Under the pieces are notes generated by a model. The model made no database searches and was not told the origin of the DNA. It saw only the letters and a program-made list of their open reading frames with translations. Below, in pieces: positions 9,145-18,253 of a stretch of 64,000 bases of DNA (within the stretch, counting starts at the first letter, position 1; every line of letters starts with the position of its first letter). Made by a program: the position numbers and the translations under genes. Source of the stretch: Rhodanobacter denitrificans (GTDB taxonomy: Bacteria > Pseudomonadota > Gammaproteobacteria > Xanthomonadales > Rhodanobacteraceae); NCBI GenBank assembly GCA_003241385.1, contig QFPO01000005.1:186001-250000 (forward strand), given 5' to 3'.

Positions 9145-10208
9145 GTCGTGCCGCTCGCGGCCGGCGCCGAGGCCGCCGCGGCCGGATCGCGCCGCGCCGC
9201 GCGCAGCGCGTCGACGCATTCGCCGATCAGGCCCGGCCCGCGATAGACCAGGCCGGTGTAGCACTGCACGAGCGTCGCGCCGGCGGCGCGCTTGGCGGCC
9301 GCGTCGGCGCCGCTCAGGATGCCGCCGACGCCGACCAGCGGCATGCGGCTGCCGAGCCGCTCGGCCATGCCGGCCAGCACCGCGGTCGAGCGCGCGAACA
9401 CCGGACGCCCGGACAGGCCGCCGGCCTCGCCGGCCAGCGGATGGCCGGCGACCGTACTGCGGTCGATCGTCGTATTGGTGCAGATCAGGCCGTCGATCGC
9501 GCTGGCCGACAGCACCTCGGCGATCGCGTCGAGCTCGGTCTCGGACAGGTCCGGCGCGATCTTCAGCAGCATCGGCGTGCGGCGGCCGTGGCGGCCGGCC
9601 AGCCGCTCGCGCGCCTCGCACAGCGTGCCGATGAAGCGCTTGAGCGTCTCCTCTTCCTGCAGGTCGCGCAGGCCCTGCGTGTTCGGCGAGGAGATGTTGA
9701 CGGTCACGTAGCCGGCGCGCGCGTAGACGCGCTCGAGGCAGTACAGATAGTCCTCGACCGCGCGTTCGTTCGGCGTGTCCTTGTTCTTGCCGATGTTGAT
9801 GCCGAGCACGCCGTCGAAGCGCGCCCGCTCGACGTTGGCGACCAGCGCGTCGACGCCGGCATTGTTGAAGCCGAGCCGGTTGATCACCGCCGCGTGCTCG
9901 GGCAGCCGGAACATGCGCGGCTTGGGATTGCCGGCCTGCGGCCGCGGCGTGGTCGTGCCGACCTCGACGAAGCCGAAGCCGAGCGCGGCCAGCGCGTCGA
10001 GGTGGGCGGCGTCCTTGTCGAGGCCGGCCGCCAGGCCGACCGGATTCGGGAACGTGATGCCGAACGCCTTGACCGGCAGCGGTGCGGGCCGCACCGCGAG
10101 CAGCGGCTCGAAGCCGGCGCGGTAGGCGGTCTCGATCGCCATCAGCGCCAGGTGGTGCGCGCGCTCGGCGTCGAGGCGGAACAGCAGCGGGCGGGCCAGC
10201 GCGTACAT
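9141..10208 (-). CDS. pyrD: Dihydroorotate dehydrogenase (quinone), class 2
   Basis: 355-residue FMN enzyme of pyrimidine synthesis that oxidises dihydroorotate to orotate and passes electrons to quinone at the inner membrane. The N-terminal helices MYALARPLLFRLDAERAH are the membrane-associating segment of class 2 enzymes. Others: NPVGLAAGLDKDA, INRLGFNNAG, catalytic serine in NISSPNTQGLRDLQ (about 174), and FMN-binding LVGVGGILSG. No Shine-Dalgarno sequence precedes the ATG. Instead a 27-codon ORF with a strong ribosome site ends two bases upstream, and the pyrD stop overlaps the murB GTG, so expression of all three looks coupled. Confidence 0.95.
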   Translation of the reverse strand: MYALARPLLFRLDAERAHHLALMAIETAYRAGFEPLLAVRPAPLPVKAFGITFPNPVGLAAGLDKDAAHLDALAALGFGFVEVGTTTPRPQAGNPKPRMFRLPEHAAVINRLGFNNAGVDALVANVERARFDGVLGINIGKNKDTPNERAVEDYLYCLERVYARAGYVTVNISSPNTQGLRDLQEEETLKRFIGTLCEARERLAGRHGRRTPMLLKIAPDLSETELDAIAEVLSASAIDGLICTNTTIDRSTVAGHPLAGEAGGLSGRPVFARSTAVLAGMAERLGSRMPLVGVGGILSGADAAAKRAAGATLVQCYTGLVYRGPGLIGECVDALRAARRDPAAAASAPAASGTT

Positions 10209-10210
10209 CG

Positions 10211-10294
10211 TCAGCGCGCTGCGTCGTGCCGGCGCGGACGGGCGGCCGGCGGTCGTGCCGCCCGGGCGGCCGTCGTGGCGGGGTCTGGGGTCAT
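10211..10294 (-). CDS. Putative 27-residue leader peptide upstream of pyrD
   Basis: A short frame, ATG to TGA, encoding an Ala/Arg/Pro-rich peptide (starts MTPDPATTAARAARPPAA). It has the best translation signal in the region: GGGAG six bases before the ATG, and a -10-like TACACT 23 bases upstream. Its stop lies two bases before the pyrD ATG, in a different frame, and pyrD lacks its own ribosome site. This layout fits a leader ORF that delivers ribosomes to pyrD by reinitiation and could regulate it. The peptide resembles nothing I know; its translation is inference. Confidence 0.45.
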   Translation of the reverse strand: MTPDPATTAARAARPPAARPRRHDAAR

Positions 10295-10316
10295 CGCACT
10301 CTCCCGAAGGGCGCGC

Positions 10317-10322
10317 AGTGTA
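10317..10322 (-). promoter_or_regulatory. Candidate -10 element of the pyrD-murB operon
   Basis: TACACT on the minus strand, about 11 bases upstream of the GGGAG ribosome site of the leader ORF, giving a very short 5' leader. The same hexamer lies before rsmI. No clear -35. Confidence 0.4.
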
Positions 10323-10377
10323 CCCGCAGACCCGTGTGCGCGCAGACGGAGCGGCCGCCGCCCCGTCCGCGCCACCG

Positions 10378-10854
10378 TCACGGCGTCGCGGCCGCCGGCA
10401 GCACCAGGCGGAACACCGGCAGCGGCGCCTCGGTGCCCGGCGGCAGCGCGGCCGGCGCCGCCTCGCCGGCCGGGCCGAGCGCGCGCGTGTAGTGCCACAG
10501 CGCCTCGAGGTCGGCGTCGGTCATCGCGTTGAGCGCCCAGTACGGCATCGGCGGCCGCAGCACGGCCGTGCGCGCGTAGGTCTTCCAGTCCGGCAGCGTC
10601 TTGAGGCCGATCGCGCGGCGCAGATTGCTCGGATAGGTCGTGCCCCACGGACCGGAGAAGCCGAGCCGGTCGCCGGTGAACCACTGGTCCGGCGCGGACT
10701 TGCCGGCGCTGGCCGCGAAGCCGGGCGAATGGCAGTCGTGGCAGCCGGCGATCTGCGCGAGATAGCGGCCTCGTTCGACCAGGGCGGCGTCGGGCGGCGC
10801 GGCGAGGGCCGGCAGCGCGGTCAGGAGCAGCAGGGCAGGGAGGCGTCGGATCAT
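10378..10854 (-). CDS. Small exported monohaem cytochrome c family protein
   Basis: 158 residues. A Sec signal covers about 1-19 (ALPALAAPP). A single haem motif CHDCH (38-42) sits in IAGCHDCHSPG, and a plausible methionine ligand lies in RPPMPYWALNAM, where MTDADLEALWHYTRALG is the usual terminal helix of class I cytochromes. This resembles the cytochrome domains that serve periplasmic dehydrogenases, but no partner dehydrogenase is adjacent, so the electron donor is unknown. It stands alone between the pyrD promoter and a methyltransferase, all on the minus strand. No ribosome site is evident before the ATG. Confidence 0.82.
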   Translation of the reverse strand: MIRRLPALLLLTALPALAAPPDAALVERGRYLAQIAGCHDCHSPGFAASAGKSAPDQWFTGDRLGFSGPWGTTYPSNLRRAIGLKTLPDWKTYARTAVLRPPMPYWALNAMTDADLEALWHYTRALGPAGEAAPAALPPGTEAPLPVFRLVLPAAATP

Positions 10855-10937
10855 CGTCGGCGGCGAGCATGGCCCGCACCGCGCGGGCCTTCGACGGACC
10901 AGGACGCGATCGGGCGGTGCTTGCTATCACCGCCTTA

Positions 10938-11711
10938 TCACGCCGGTGCCGGCAGCGTGCCCACATAGATGCGCGTTTCGTAGTCGAAGCCGACCAGGCC
11001 TTCGCGCGCGGTCGCGTCGAACAGCTCGCGCAGCGCGGCCAGCATCGGCGCGTGGCGCGGATGGCCCTCGCGCGGCGCGTACGAGGACGACAGCAGCCGG
11101 CCGCGCAGCGCCTCGAAGTCGAGCAGCTGGCGGTGCGGGAACGTCGCCGCGCCGCGATAGCCCGCGCCGAACCAGCGGCGCATCGCGGCCTCGTCGGCGT
11201 AACGCTCGGCGACGCTGATGTAGTCGGTGCCGTAGTCGAGCAGCAGCTGCTCGTAGCCCTCCAGAAACGGGCTGCCGGCGAGCAGGCGCGAGTTCCAGAA
11301 CACCGCGGCGAGGCCGCGCGGCCTGAGGATGCGCGCCCATTCGCGGCGCACCGCGTCCGCGTCGAACCAGTGGAACGCCTGCGCGGCGGCGACCAGATCG
11401 ACGCTGCCGGACGCCAGCGTCGTCGCCTCGGCGCTGCCGTCGACGGCGTGGAAGCGCGGGTTCTCGCCGAGCCAGCGCTCGGCCGCCGCGCGCATCGGCG
11501 CATTCGGCTCGACCGCGTACACGGTATTGCCGGCGTCGAGGAACATCCGCGAGGAGATGCCGGTGCCGGCGCCGACGTCGGCGACGGTCCACGACGGCAC
11601 CAGGCCGTGTTGGTCGCTGAGCCAGTCGATCAGCGCGGCCGGATAGTCGGGCCGGTAGCGGACGTAGTCGGCGACGCGGTCGCTGAAGCGCTGGGTGGAG
11701 TCGGTGATCAT
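10938..11711 (-). CDS. Class I SAM-dependent methyltransferase
   Basis: 257 residues, Rossmann-fold methyltransferase. The SAM-binding motif I is VADVGAGTGISSR (43-55), the acidic end of strand 2 is YAVEPNAPM, and AAQAFHWFD is motif IV of the methyltransf_11 type. The C-terminal half (FWNSRLLAGSPFLEGYEQLL) resembles the yeast Crg1/trans-aconitate-methyltransferase-like group, but the substrate cannot be told from sequence. It is flanked on the same strand by the aminoadipate-semialdehyde dehydrogenase gene, 124 bases upstream, with no obvious functional link. Confidence 0.85.
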   Translation of the reverse strand: MITDSTQRFSDRVADYVRYRPDYPAALIDWLSDQHGLVPSWTVADVGAGTGISSRMFLDAGNTVYAVEPNAPMRAAAERWLGENPRFHAVDGSAEATTLASGSVDLVAAAQAFHWFDADAVRREWARILRPRGLAAVFWNSRLLAGSPFLEGYEQLLLDYGTDYISVAERYADEAAMRRWFGAGYRGAATFPHRQLLDFEALRGRLLSSSYAPREGHPRHAPMLAALRELFDATAREGLVGFDYETRIYVGTLPAPA

Positions 11712-11835
11712 CGGCGATCGGCGGCGAGGAGGCGGGGAATGCGCCAGCTTAGCGGCAAAGCCCCGCCGTGCGACCGCCGCCGCGCCGTCGCGTTCAGCCG
11801 GCGTCGATCGCCGGCCGAACGCACGAGCCGTCCGC

Positions 11836-13368
11836 TTACAGGTCGAACTTGATGCCCTGCGCCAGCGGCAGTGCGTCGGAGTAGTTGATCGTGTTGGTCT
11901 GGCGGCGCATGTAGACCTTCCACGCGTCCGAGCCGGATTCGCGGCCGCCGCCGGTCTCCTTCTCGCCGCCGAACGCGCCGCCGATCTCGGCGCCGGAGGT
12001 GCCGATGTTGACGTTGGCGATGCCGCAGTCGGAGCCCGCCGCTGACAGGAACTGCTCGGCGACCTTGAGGTTCTGCGTGAAGATCGACGAGGACAGGCCC
12101 TGCGGCACGCCGTTCTGCATCTCGATCGCCTCGTCGATCGTCTCGTACTTCATGACGTAGAGGATCGGCGCGAACGTCTCGTGCTGGACGACCTCGTCGC
12201 TGTTCCTGAGGCCGGTGACGATCGCCGGCAGCACGAAGTGGCCGGGACGGTCGATCGCGGTGCCGCCGGTCACGACGGTGCCGCCGGCGGCCTTGGCCTT
12301 CTCGATCGAGGCCAGGAACGCCTCGACCGCGCCGCGGCTGTTCAGCGGACCCATCAGATTGGCCGGGTCGGTCGGGTCGCCGATCTTGCCCTCGACCTGC
12401 TTGTAGGCCTTGACCAGCGCGGCGAGCACGCCGTCGTAGATCGACGCGTGCACGAGCAGGCGGCGCGTCGTCGTGCAGCGCTGGCCGGCGGTGCCGACCG
12501 CGCCGAACACGATGCCGGGAATCGCCAGCTTCAGGTCCGCGCTCTCGTCGAGGATGATCGCGTTGTTGCCGCCGAGCTCGAGCAGGCTGCGGCCCATGCG
12601 GCGCGCGACGCGCTCGCCGACGCGGCGGCCGACCTGGGTCGATCCGGTGAAGCTGATCAGCGGGATGCGCGTGTCGTCGACGAAGCGCTCGGCCAGCTCG
12701 GTGCCGGCGTCGTTGATCAGGAAGAACAGATCCGGGAAGCCCCCGGCCTTGAGCGCCTCGTTGCAGATGCGCATCGACGCGATCGCGGTCAGCGGCGTCT
12801 TGTTCGACGGCTTCCAGATGCAGATGTCGCCGCAGATCGCGGCGAGGAACGAATTCCACGCCCAGACCGCGACCGGGAAGTTGAACGCGCTGATGATGCC
12901 GACCAGGCCGAGCGGATGGTACTGCTCGTACATGCGGTGGCCGGGGCGTTCCGAATGCATCGTGTAGCCGTACAGCATGCGGCTCTGGCCGACCGCGAAG
13001 TCGGCGATGTCGATCATCTCCTGCACTTCGCCGTCGCCCTCGGGCTTGCTCTTGCCCATCTCCAGCGCGACCAGCGAGCCGAGCGCGTCCTTGTGTGCGC
13101 GCAGCGCCTCGCCGCAAAGACGCACCGCCTCGCCGCGGCGCGGCGCCGGCGTCGTGCGCCAGATCCTGAATGCGGCCTGCGCGCGCGCGATCACGGTCTC
13201 GTAGTCGGCGGCGCTGGTGGCGTTGACCTTGGCGATGACTGCATCGGTGGTCGGATTGACCGAGGTCAGCGTGCCGGCGTCGGTCGTCGTGGACCACTCG
13301 CCCCGGCCCAGATACGTACCGGAATTGAGGGCGCCGAGGCCGAGCGCCTCGAGGATGTCAGCGGACAT
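11836..13368 (-). CDS. amaB: L-piperidine-6-carboxylate / alpha-aminoadipate-semialdehyde dehydrogenase (ALDH7 type)
   Basis: 510 residues, an NAD-dependent aldehyde dehydrogenase of the ALDH7A1/antiquitin group that oxidises aminoadipate semialdehyde in lysine degradation. Catalytic residues are Glu265 in LELGGNNAI and Cys298 in GTAGQRCTTTRR; both, and the length, match the ALDH7 subgroup, as does IISAFNFPVAVWAWNS. The ATG at 13368 is preceded by AGGAG at six bases; the frame extends a further 22 codons without support. A -10-like TAGAAT lies about 60 bases upstream. Other lysine-degradation genes are not nearby. Confidence 0.92.
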   Translation of the reverse strand: MSADILEALGLGALNSGTYLGRGEWSTTTDAGTLTSVNPTTDAVIAKVNATSAADYETVIARAQAAFRIWRTTPAPRRGEAVRLCGEALRAHKDALGSLVALEMGKSKPEGDGEVQEMIDIADFAVGQSRMLYGYTMHSERPGHRMYEQYHPLGLVGIISAFNFPVAVWAWNSFLAAICGDICIWKPSNKTPLTAIASMRICNEALKAGGFPDLFFLINDAGTELAERFVDDTRIPLISFTGSTQVGRRVGERVARRMGRSLLELGGNNAIILDESADLKLAIPGIVFGAVGTAGQRCTTTRRLLVHASIYDGVLAALVKAYKQVEGKIGDPTDPANLMGPLNSRGAVEAFLASIEKAKAAGGTVVTGGTAIDRPGHFVLPAIVTGLRNSDEVVQHETFAPILYVMKYETIDEAIEMQNGVPQGLSSSIFTQNLKVAEQFLSAAGSDCGIANVNIGTSGAEIGGAFGGEKETGGGRESGSDAWKVYMRRQTNTINYSDALPLAQGIKFDL

Positions 13369-13424
13369 GGAAACTCCTGCGAAAAGGGCGGATCGCGCCG
13401 AGGAGCGGCGCGCAAAGATCGACG

Positions 13425-13430
13425 ATTCTA
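13425..13430 (-). promoter_or_regulatory. Candidate -10 element for the ALDH7 gene
   Basis: TAGAAT on the minus strand in the 105-base gap between the Mur-ligase-like gene and the dehydrogenase; the context TTTGCTAGAATCG is the most AT-rich spot there. No convincing -35. Confidence 0.4.
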
Positions 13431-13473
13431 GCAAATGGGTCCGCGCGTCCCGGCGCGCAACCGCCGCGGCGCC

Positions 13474-15246
13474 TCAGCCGCCCTCGGGCAGCGGCTGGCC
13501 GGGCTGCCAGGCCTGGTCGGCGAGGCGGTCGAGCAGGGCCACCGCGGCCGCGCGCGCGGCCGCGTCGTGCACCGGCAGCACCAGGCTGTCGCCGGCGCGC
13601 GCCCAGCGCAGCACCGTGCGCACCGCCTCGACCTCGTCCAGGCAGGTCCGCAGCGCTGCCGCCGGCACGCCGCGGCGCTGCAGTTCATCGGCGAGGATCG
13701 CCGCGATCTCACCGCTGGCGCGGCCGCGCAGATAGCTCTGGATGTCCTTGAGCACGACCAGGTCCGGTGCGAATCGCGCCGCCGTCGCCGCCAGCGCGCG
13801 GATGTCGGCGTCCTCGCGGTTGCCGGCCTGGCCGAGCACCAGCGCGAGCCGGCCCGACGCGCCGTCCGCGCCGCGCGCGACCTCGATCAGGCCCGCGAGG
13901 CCGGCCGGATTGTGCGCATAGTCGAGCCAGACCGACGCGCCGCCGAGCGACCAGCGCATCAGCCTGCCGAGATTGTCGGCGTTGCGGCGGCCGAAGCGGC
14001 CCAGCACCGCGCCGATCGTCGCCGGCGCGACGCCGAGCACCGCGGCCAGCACGGCCGCGCCGGCCAGATTGGCGATGTTGTAGCGCGCGCGGCCGCCGAT
14101 GCTGAGCGGCATCGCCGCGACCGCGCCCAGATCGTGTTCGGCGCCGTCGAGGCCGAGCATCAGCCGTCCGTCGCGCACGCCGCAGACCGTCAGGCCGGTC
14201 GCGCGCGCCTGGGCCAGCCGCGGCTGGTCGGCGTCGAGCGCGAACCAGGCCAGGCGCCGTCCCGGCGGCTGCGCATGTCCGCGCAGCCGCGCATCGTCGG
14301 CGTTCAGCACGAGCACGCCGTCGGCGGCGAGCGCTTCGCCGACGACCAGCTTGACCGCGGCCAGATCGTCCAGGTCGTGGATGCCGTACTCGCCGAAATG
14401 ATCGGCGCTGACGTTGGTGACCAGCGCCGCCTGCACGTCGGTCACGGCCAGGCCGCGACGCAGGATGCCGCCGCGTGCGGTCTCGAGCACGGCCGCCTGC
14501 ACGCGGCCGTCGCGCAGCACCGCGCGCGCGCCGCCGGGGCCGGAGTAGTCGCCGTCCTCGAGCGCTTCGCCGTCGACGACGACGCCGTCGGTCGAGCTGT
14601 AGCCGCAGACCCAGCCGTGCGCGGCCAGCATCGCGGCGGTCAGCCGCGTCGTCGTGGTCTTGCCATTGGAGCCGGTGACCAGGGCCACCGGAATCGCATG
14701 CAGCTGCGCCCACGGCACCTCGGCCGGCGCCGGCAGCGCCGCGCGCGGCCAGGTCCGTGCGCCGCTGCCCTCGCCGAGCGTCAGTGCCTCGTCGTCGAGC
14801 AGGGCCGGCAGCGCATGCGCGGCCGCGGCGTCGAGCAGCGCGCTCAGCGCCGGCTGCGCCTCGGCCGCGGCCAGCGCGCGCAGCGTCGCCAGCGCACCGG
14901 CGCGGTCCCAGGCCGCGGCGTAGCCGGGCGCATGGCGTTGCGCGAACGCCGTCGCGACCTCGCCGAGCGCCGACTCCCAGGCCCATTCGTTGACCTCGGT
15001 GGCCGCGTAGAGCTGATCCGGCGGCGCCGCGAACGCCAGCGTCGCGCCGCTCGCATGCGGGCGTGCGCGCAGCGGCGCGGCCGGCCAGCCGAGCGCATGC
15101 CGCGCCGCGGCGACGCCGGCCTCCCAGCGCGCGATGCGTTCCGCATCGGCGGCGAGCCCCGGTGCGATCTCGAGGGCCGCACCGGGCTGCGCGAAATACG
15201 GATTGATGCCGGTCAGCCGGCGCGAGTCCTCGAACGCGTCGCGCAT
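13474..15246 (-). CDS. CphA-like Mur ligase family protein without ATP-grasp domain
   Basis: 590 residues. It starts three bases after the cphA stop, so it is in the same operon. An N-terminal part of about 180 residues has no recognised motif. Then comes a Mur ligase module: P-loop VTGSNGKTTTTR (190-201), YSSTDGVVVDG, LETARGGILRRGL, VTNVSADHFGEYG, LNADD, and a C-terminal domain with WLDYAHNPAG. These segments match the Mur half of the neighbouring CphA, so it looks like a derivative that lost, or never had, the ATP-grasp domain adding Asp. All residues expected for ATP-dependent amide ligation appear present. Its substrate (cyanophycin, Asp-Arg dipeptide or something else) is unknown. Confidence 0.8.
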   Translation of the reverse strand: MRDAFEDSRRLTGINPYFAQPGAALEIAPGLAADAERIARWEAGVAAARHALGWPAAPLRARPHASGATLAFAAPPDQLYAATEVNEWAWESALGEVATAFAQRHAPGYAAAWDRAGALATLRALAAAEAQPALSALLDAAAAHALPALLDDEALTLGEGSGARTWPRAALPAPAEVPWAQLHAIPVALVTGSNGKTTTTRLTAAMLAAHGWVCGYSSTDGVVVDGEALEDGDYSGPGGARAVLRDGRVQAAVLETARGGILRRGLAVTDVQAALVTNVSADHFGEYGIHDLDDLAAVKLVVGEALAADGVLVLNADDARLRGHAQPPGRRLAWFALDADQPRLAQARATGLTVCGVRDGRLMLGLDGAEHDLGAVAAMPLSIGGRARYNIANLAGAAVLAAVLGVAPATIGAVLGRFGRRNADNLGRLMRWSLGGASVWLDYAHNPAGLAGLIEVARGADGASGRLALVLGQAGNREDADIRALAATAARFAPDLVVLKDIQSYLRGRASGEIAAILADELQRRGVPAAALRTCLDEVEAVRTVLRWARAGDSLVLPVHDAAARAAAVALLDRLADQAWQPGQPLPEGG

Positions 15247-15249
15247 GCG

Positions 15250-18036
15250 TCAGTCGTCGCTCTCGCGAGCGAAGCGGATGCCGCGCTCGTCGCGGACCAG
15301 GCCCTCCATGTCGACCGTGATCGCGTCCTCGGCCGGCGTCGTCAGCAGCACCGGTTCGCCGCGCTCGGCCGCTGGCGGTGCGCCTTCGGGGCGGAACTTG
15401 GTGATCTGCTTCCAGGTGCGCGTCAGCGCGTCGGCGAAGATCAGCACGAGGTCGCCGGGGCGGCCGCTGCGCAGCGCGTGGTCGACCGCCTGCTGCTCGT
15501 CGGGGATCACGTCGATCACCTCATTCGGCACGCCGCGCTCGCGCAGCGCAGCAGCGATGATGCGCGGCACCTCGTCGCCGTCGCGTCCGCGCAGGCCGTC
15601 GTCGCGGCGCACGACGTAGCGGTCGAAGCGGCCGGCGACCGCGTCGGCGATCGCGCGCAGATCGTCGTCGCGGCGGTCGCCGGGGCCCGCCAGCACGACG
15701 ATGCGCCGGCCGGTCACGTCCAGGCGCTGCGCCAGATCGGCCATCACGCCGACGGCGTGGGCGTTGTGGCCGTAGTCCATCAGCACCTTGAACGGATGCT
15801 CGTTGAACACGTTCATGCGGCCGGGCGCCTGGAAGAACGTCGTGTCGAACGTGCGCAGGCCCTGCCGGATCGCGTCGAGCTTGATGCCGAGCGAGAACGC
15901 CAGCGCGGCGGCGAACATCGCGTTCTGCACGTTGTGCAGCGCACGGCCTTCCAGCGTCGCTGGGATCAGATGCGTCCACATCAGCGGGATGTGGCTGCTC
16001 TTGTCGTAGAGCGTGATCATGTGGCCGTTGACGCCGGCTTCCAGCGCGCAGGCGCGGCCGCCGGCACGCACGTGCTCGCGCACCAGCGGATGCGAGGGAT
16101 TCATCGTGACGTAGCAGATGACCTTGGCGTCGGTGTAGCCGGACATCTTGAGTACGTTGGGGTCGTCGGCGTTGAGCACCGCGCAGTCGCGCGCGACCTC
16201 CACGACGATGCGCTTGACCTCGGCCAGCTGCTCGAGCGTGTCGATGCCCTTCAGGCCCAGGTGGTCGGACTGCACGTTGAGCACGGCCGCCACGTCGACC
16301 TCGGGCACGCCCATGCCGGCGCGCAGCAGGCCGCCGCGCGCGGTCTCGAGCACGGCCAGGTCGATCTGCGGATCGGCCAGCACCATGCGCGCCGAGACCG
16401 GTCCGGTCATGTCGCCCTCGACCGTGCGCTGGCCGTCGATGTAGACGCCGTCGGTCGTCGTCAGGCCCGGCGTGTAGCCGGCCATCTTGGCGATGTGCGC
16501 GAGCATGCGCGCGGTGGTCGTCTTGCCGTTGGTGCCGGTGACCGCGGCGATCGGTACGCGCGAGGGCGTGCCGGGCGGGAACAGCAGGTCCACGACCGGG
16601 CCGGCGACGTCGCGCGGCGTGCCGTCGCTGGGGCTGACGTGCATGCGGAAGCCCGGCGCGGCGTTGACCTCGCAGATCGCGCCGCCGATCGATTTGTAGC
16701 TCTCGGCGATGTTCGGCGAGATGAAGTCGACGCCGCCGACGTCGAGGCCGATCGCGCGCACTGCGCGCTCGGCCATCGCACGATTGTCCGGATGGATGAC
16801 GTCGGTGACGTCGGTGGCGGTGCCGCCGGTCGACAGATTCGCGGTCGAGCGCAGATAGACCACCTCGCCGTCGGCGGGCACGCTGGTGGCGACGTGGCCG
16901 GCGCGCGCGAGCATCAGCTCGGCCTGCGCGTCGAGGCTGAGCTTGGTCAGCACCTTCTCGTGGCCGACGCCGCGGCGCGGATCCTGGTTGACGATCTCGA
17001 CCAGCTCGGCGACGGTGTGGCGGCCGTCGCCGACGACGTGGCCGGGCGTGCGCCGCGTCGCGGCGACCAGCTCGCCGTTGACGACCAGCAGGCGGTGGTC
17101 GTCGCCGTGCACGTAGGTCTCGACGATGACCGAGCGCGAATGCTCGCGCGCGGCCGCGAAGCCGGCCGCGATCTCCTCGTCGCTGGCGATGTTGATCGTG
17201 ATGCCGCGGCCGTGGTTGCCGTTGTACGGCTTGGTCACGACCGCTCCGCCGAGCTTGCGCGCCGCGCGCAGCGCGCCGGCCTCGGTCTGCACGAGCTCCT
17301 GGCGCGGTACCGGCAGGCCCAGCGAGGACAGGATCTTGTTGGTCTCCTCCTTGTCGCTGGCCAGCTCCACCGCGATGTGCGGCGTGCGACCGGTGACCGT
17401 GGCCTGGATGCGCTGCTGGTAGCGGCCGTGGCCGAGCTGGATCAGCGACTGGTCGTTCATGCGCAGCCACGGAATGCCGCGCTCCTCGGCCGCGCGCACG
17501 ATCGAGGCGGTCGACGGGCCCAGCGCGCGGCGCTGCGCGTAGCGGATGAACTCGTCGCGCGCCTCGTCGAAGGTCCAATCCGCCGGCACGCTGCCGGGCG
17601 GGCGCAGCTCGGCCGGCAGCAGCGAGGCGATCAGCTTCATCGCCAGCTCGCCCGCGGCGATGCCTTCCTCGCGCTGCGCGTACTCGTAGACCACCGTATA
17701 GACGCCCGGGCGGTCGTCACCGACGCTGCGCGTCTTGCCGAACGTGACCTGCTCGCCGGCGACGTTCTGCAGTTCGATCGCGACGTGCTCGAGCACGTGG
17801 CCGAGCCAGGTGCCTTCGCCCTCGCGCATGCGCCGCAGGAAGCCGCCCGGTTCGCGGTACGAGCAGCCGTGCTCGGCCAGCGTCGGCAGCGCCGCGACCA
17901 GTCCGTCGACGAAGGCCGGCCCGAGCCGGCCGGTCGGCCAGGCTTCCAGCGGGCCTAGGTCCAGCTCCAGGCGGATCACCGGGAAGTGGGCGTACAGCGA
18001 GGGACCGACGTAGACGGAGCGATCGAGAATGCGCAT
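15250..18036 (-). CDS. cphA: Cyanophycin synthetase CphA
   Basis: 928 residues. The enzyme polymerises Asp and Arg into the nitrogen reserve cyanophycin using ATP, in the cytoplasm. Domain order: N-terminal domain (1-160), ATP-grasp module attaching Asp (about 225-485; TKPYNGNHGRGITINI, CEVNAAPGFRMH), then a Mur ligase module attaching Arg, with P-loop VTGTNGKTTTAR (499-510), LETARGGLLRAGMG, NVQSDHLG and MDYGHNAHAVG. Length is close to the usual 870-900 plus a C-terminal extension rich in charged residues. A cyanophycinase gene lies 217 bases upstream and a Mur-like paralogue directly downstream, all on one strand. A ribosome site AGAGG precedes the ATG. Confidence 0.95.
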   Translation of the reverse strand: MRILDRSVYVGPSLYAHFPVIRLELDLGPLEAWPTGRLGPAFVDGLVAALPTLAEHGCSYREPGGFLRRMREGEGTWLGHVLEHVAIELQNVAGEQVTFGKTRSVGDDRPGVYTVVYEYAQREEGIAAGELAMKLIASLLPAELRPPGSVPADWTFDEARDEFIRYAQRRALGPSTASIVRAAEERGIPWLRMNDQSLIQLGHGRYQQRIQATVTGRTPHIAVELASDKEETNKILSSLGLPVPRQELVQTEAGALRAARKLGGAVVTKPYNGNHGRGITINIASDEEIAAGFAAAREHSRSVIVETYVHGDDHRLLVVNGELVAATRRTPGHVVGDGRHTVAELVEIVNQDPRRGVGHEKVLTKLSLDAQAELMLARAGHVATSVPADGEVVYLRSTANLSTGGTATDVTDVIHPDNRAMAERAVRAIGLDVGGVDFISPNIAESYKSIGGAICEVNAAPGFRMHVSPSDGTPRDVAGPVVDLLFPPGTPSRVPIAAVTGTNGKTTTARMLAHIAKMAGYTPGLTTTDGVYIDGQRTVEGDMTGPVSARMVLADPQIDLAVLETARGGLLRAGMGVPEVDVAAVLNVQSDHLGLKGIDTLEQLAEVKRIVVEVARDCAVLNADDPNVLKMSGYTDAKVICYVTMNPSHPLVREHVRAGGRACALEAGVNGHMITLYDKSSHIPLMWTHLIPATLEGRALHNVQNAMFAAALAFSLGIKLDAIRQGLRTFDTTFFQAPGRMNVFNEHPFKVLMDYGHNAHAVGVMADLAQRLDVTGRRIVVLAGPGDRRDDDLRAIADAVAGRFDRYVVRRDDGLRGRDGDEVPRIIAAALRERGVPNEVIDVIPDEQQAVDHALRSGRPGDLVLIFADALTRTWKQITKFRPEGAPPAAERGEPVLLTTPAEDAITVDMEGLVRDERGIRFARESDD

Positions 18037-18253
18037 GGGGACCTCTGGCGGTGGGGTCGAAGCCTGCTTTCAGTGAGTCGGGTTCGATGAGTCGTGTGCG
18101 ATGGGTCTGCTTCGGTGGATCGATTCGGTGGTGAGCGTGACCGGTCGGGTCAATGGACGAGGGAGCGGGGCGCGGGCCGGACCGACGAGCGGACGCGACC
18201 GGGCGGATCGGGCAGGGACTTCACGAGCGGGCCGTCCGGCGTCGCGCATCGGC

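Noticed and set aside
13435..17958. Open frame of about 1500 codons on the plus strand across the cyanophycin genes
   Set aside because: Antisense shadow caused by high GC at codon position 3; Arg/Gly/Ala/His-rich translation without motifs, while the minus-strand genes show full active sites.
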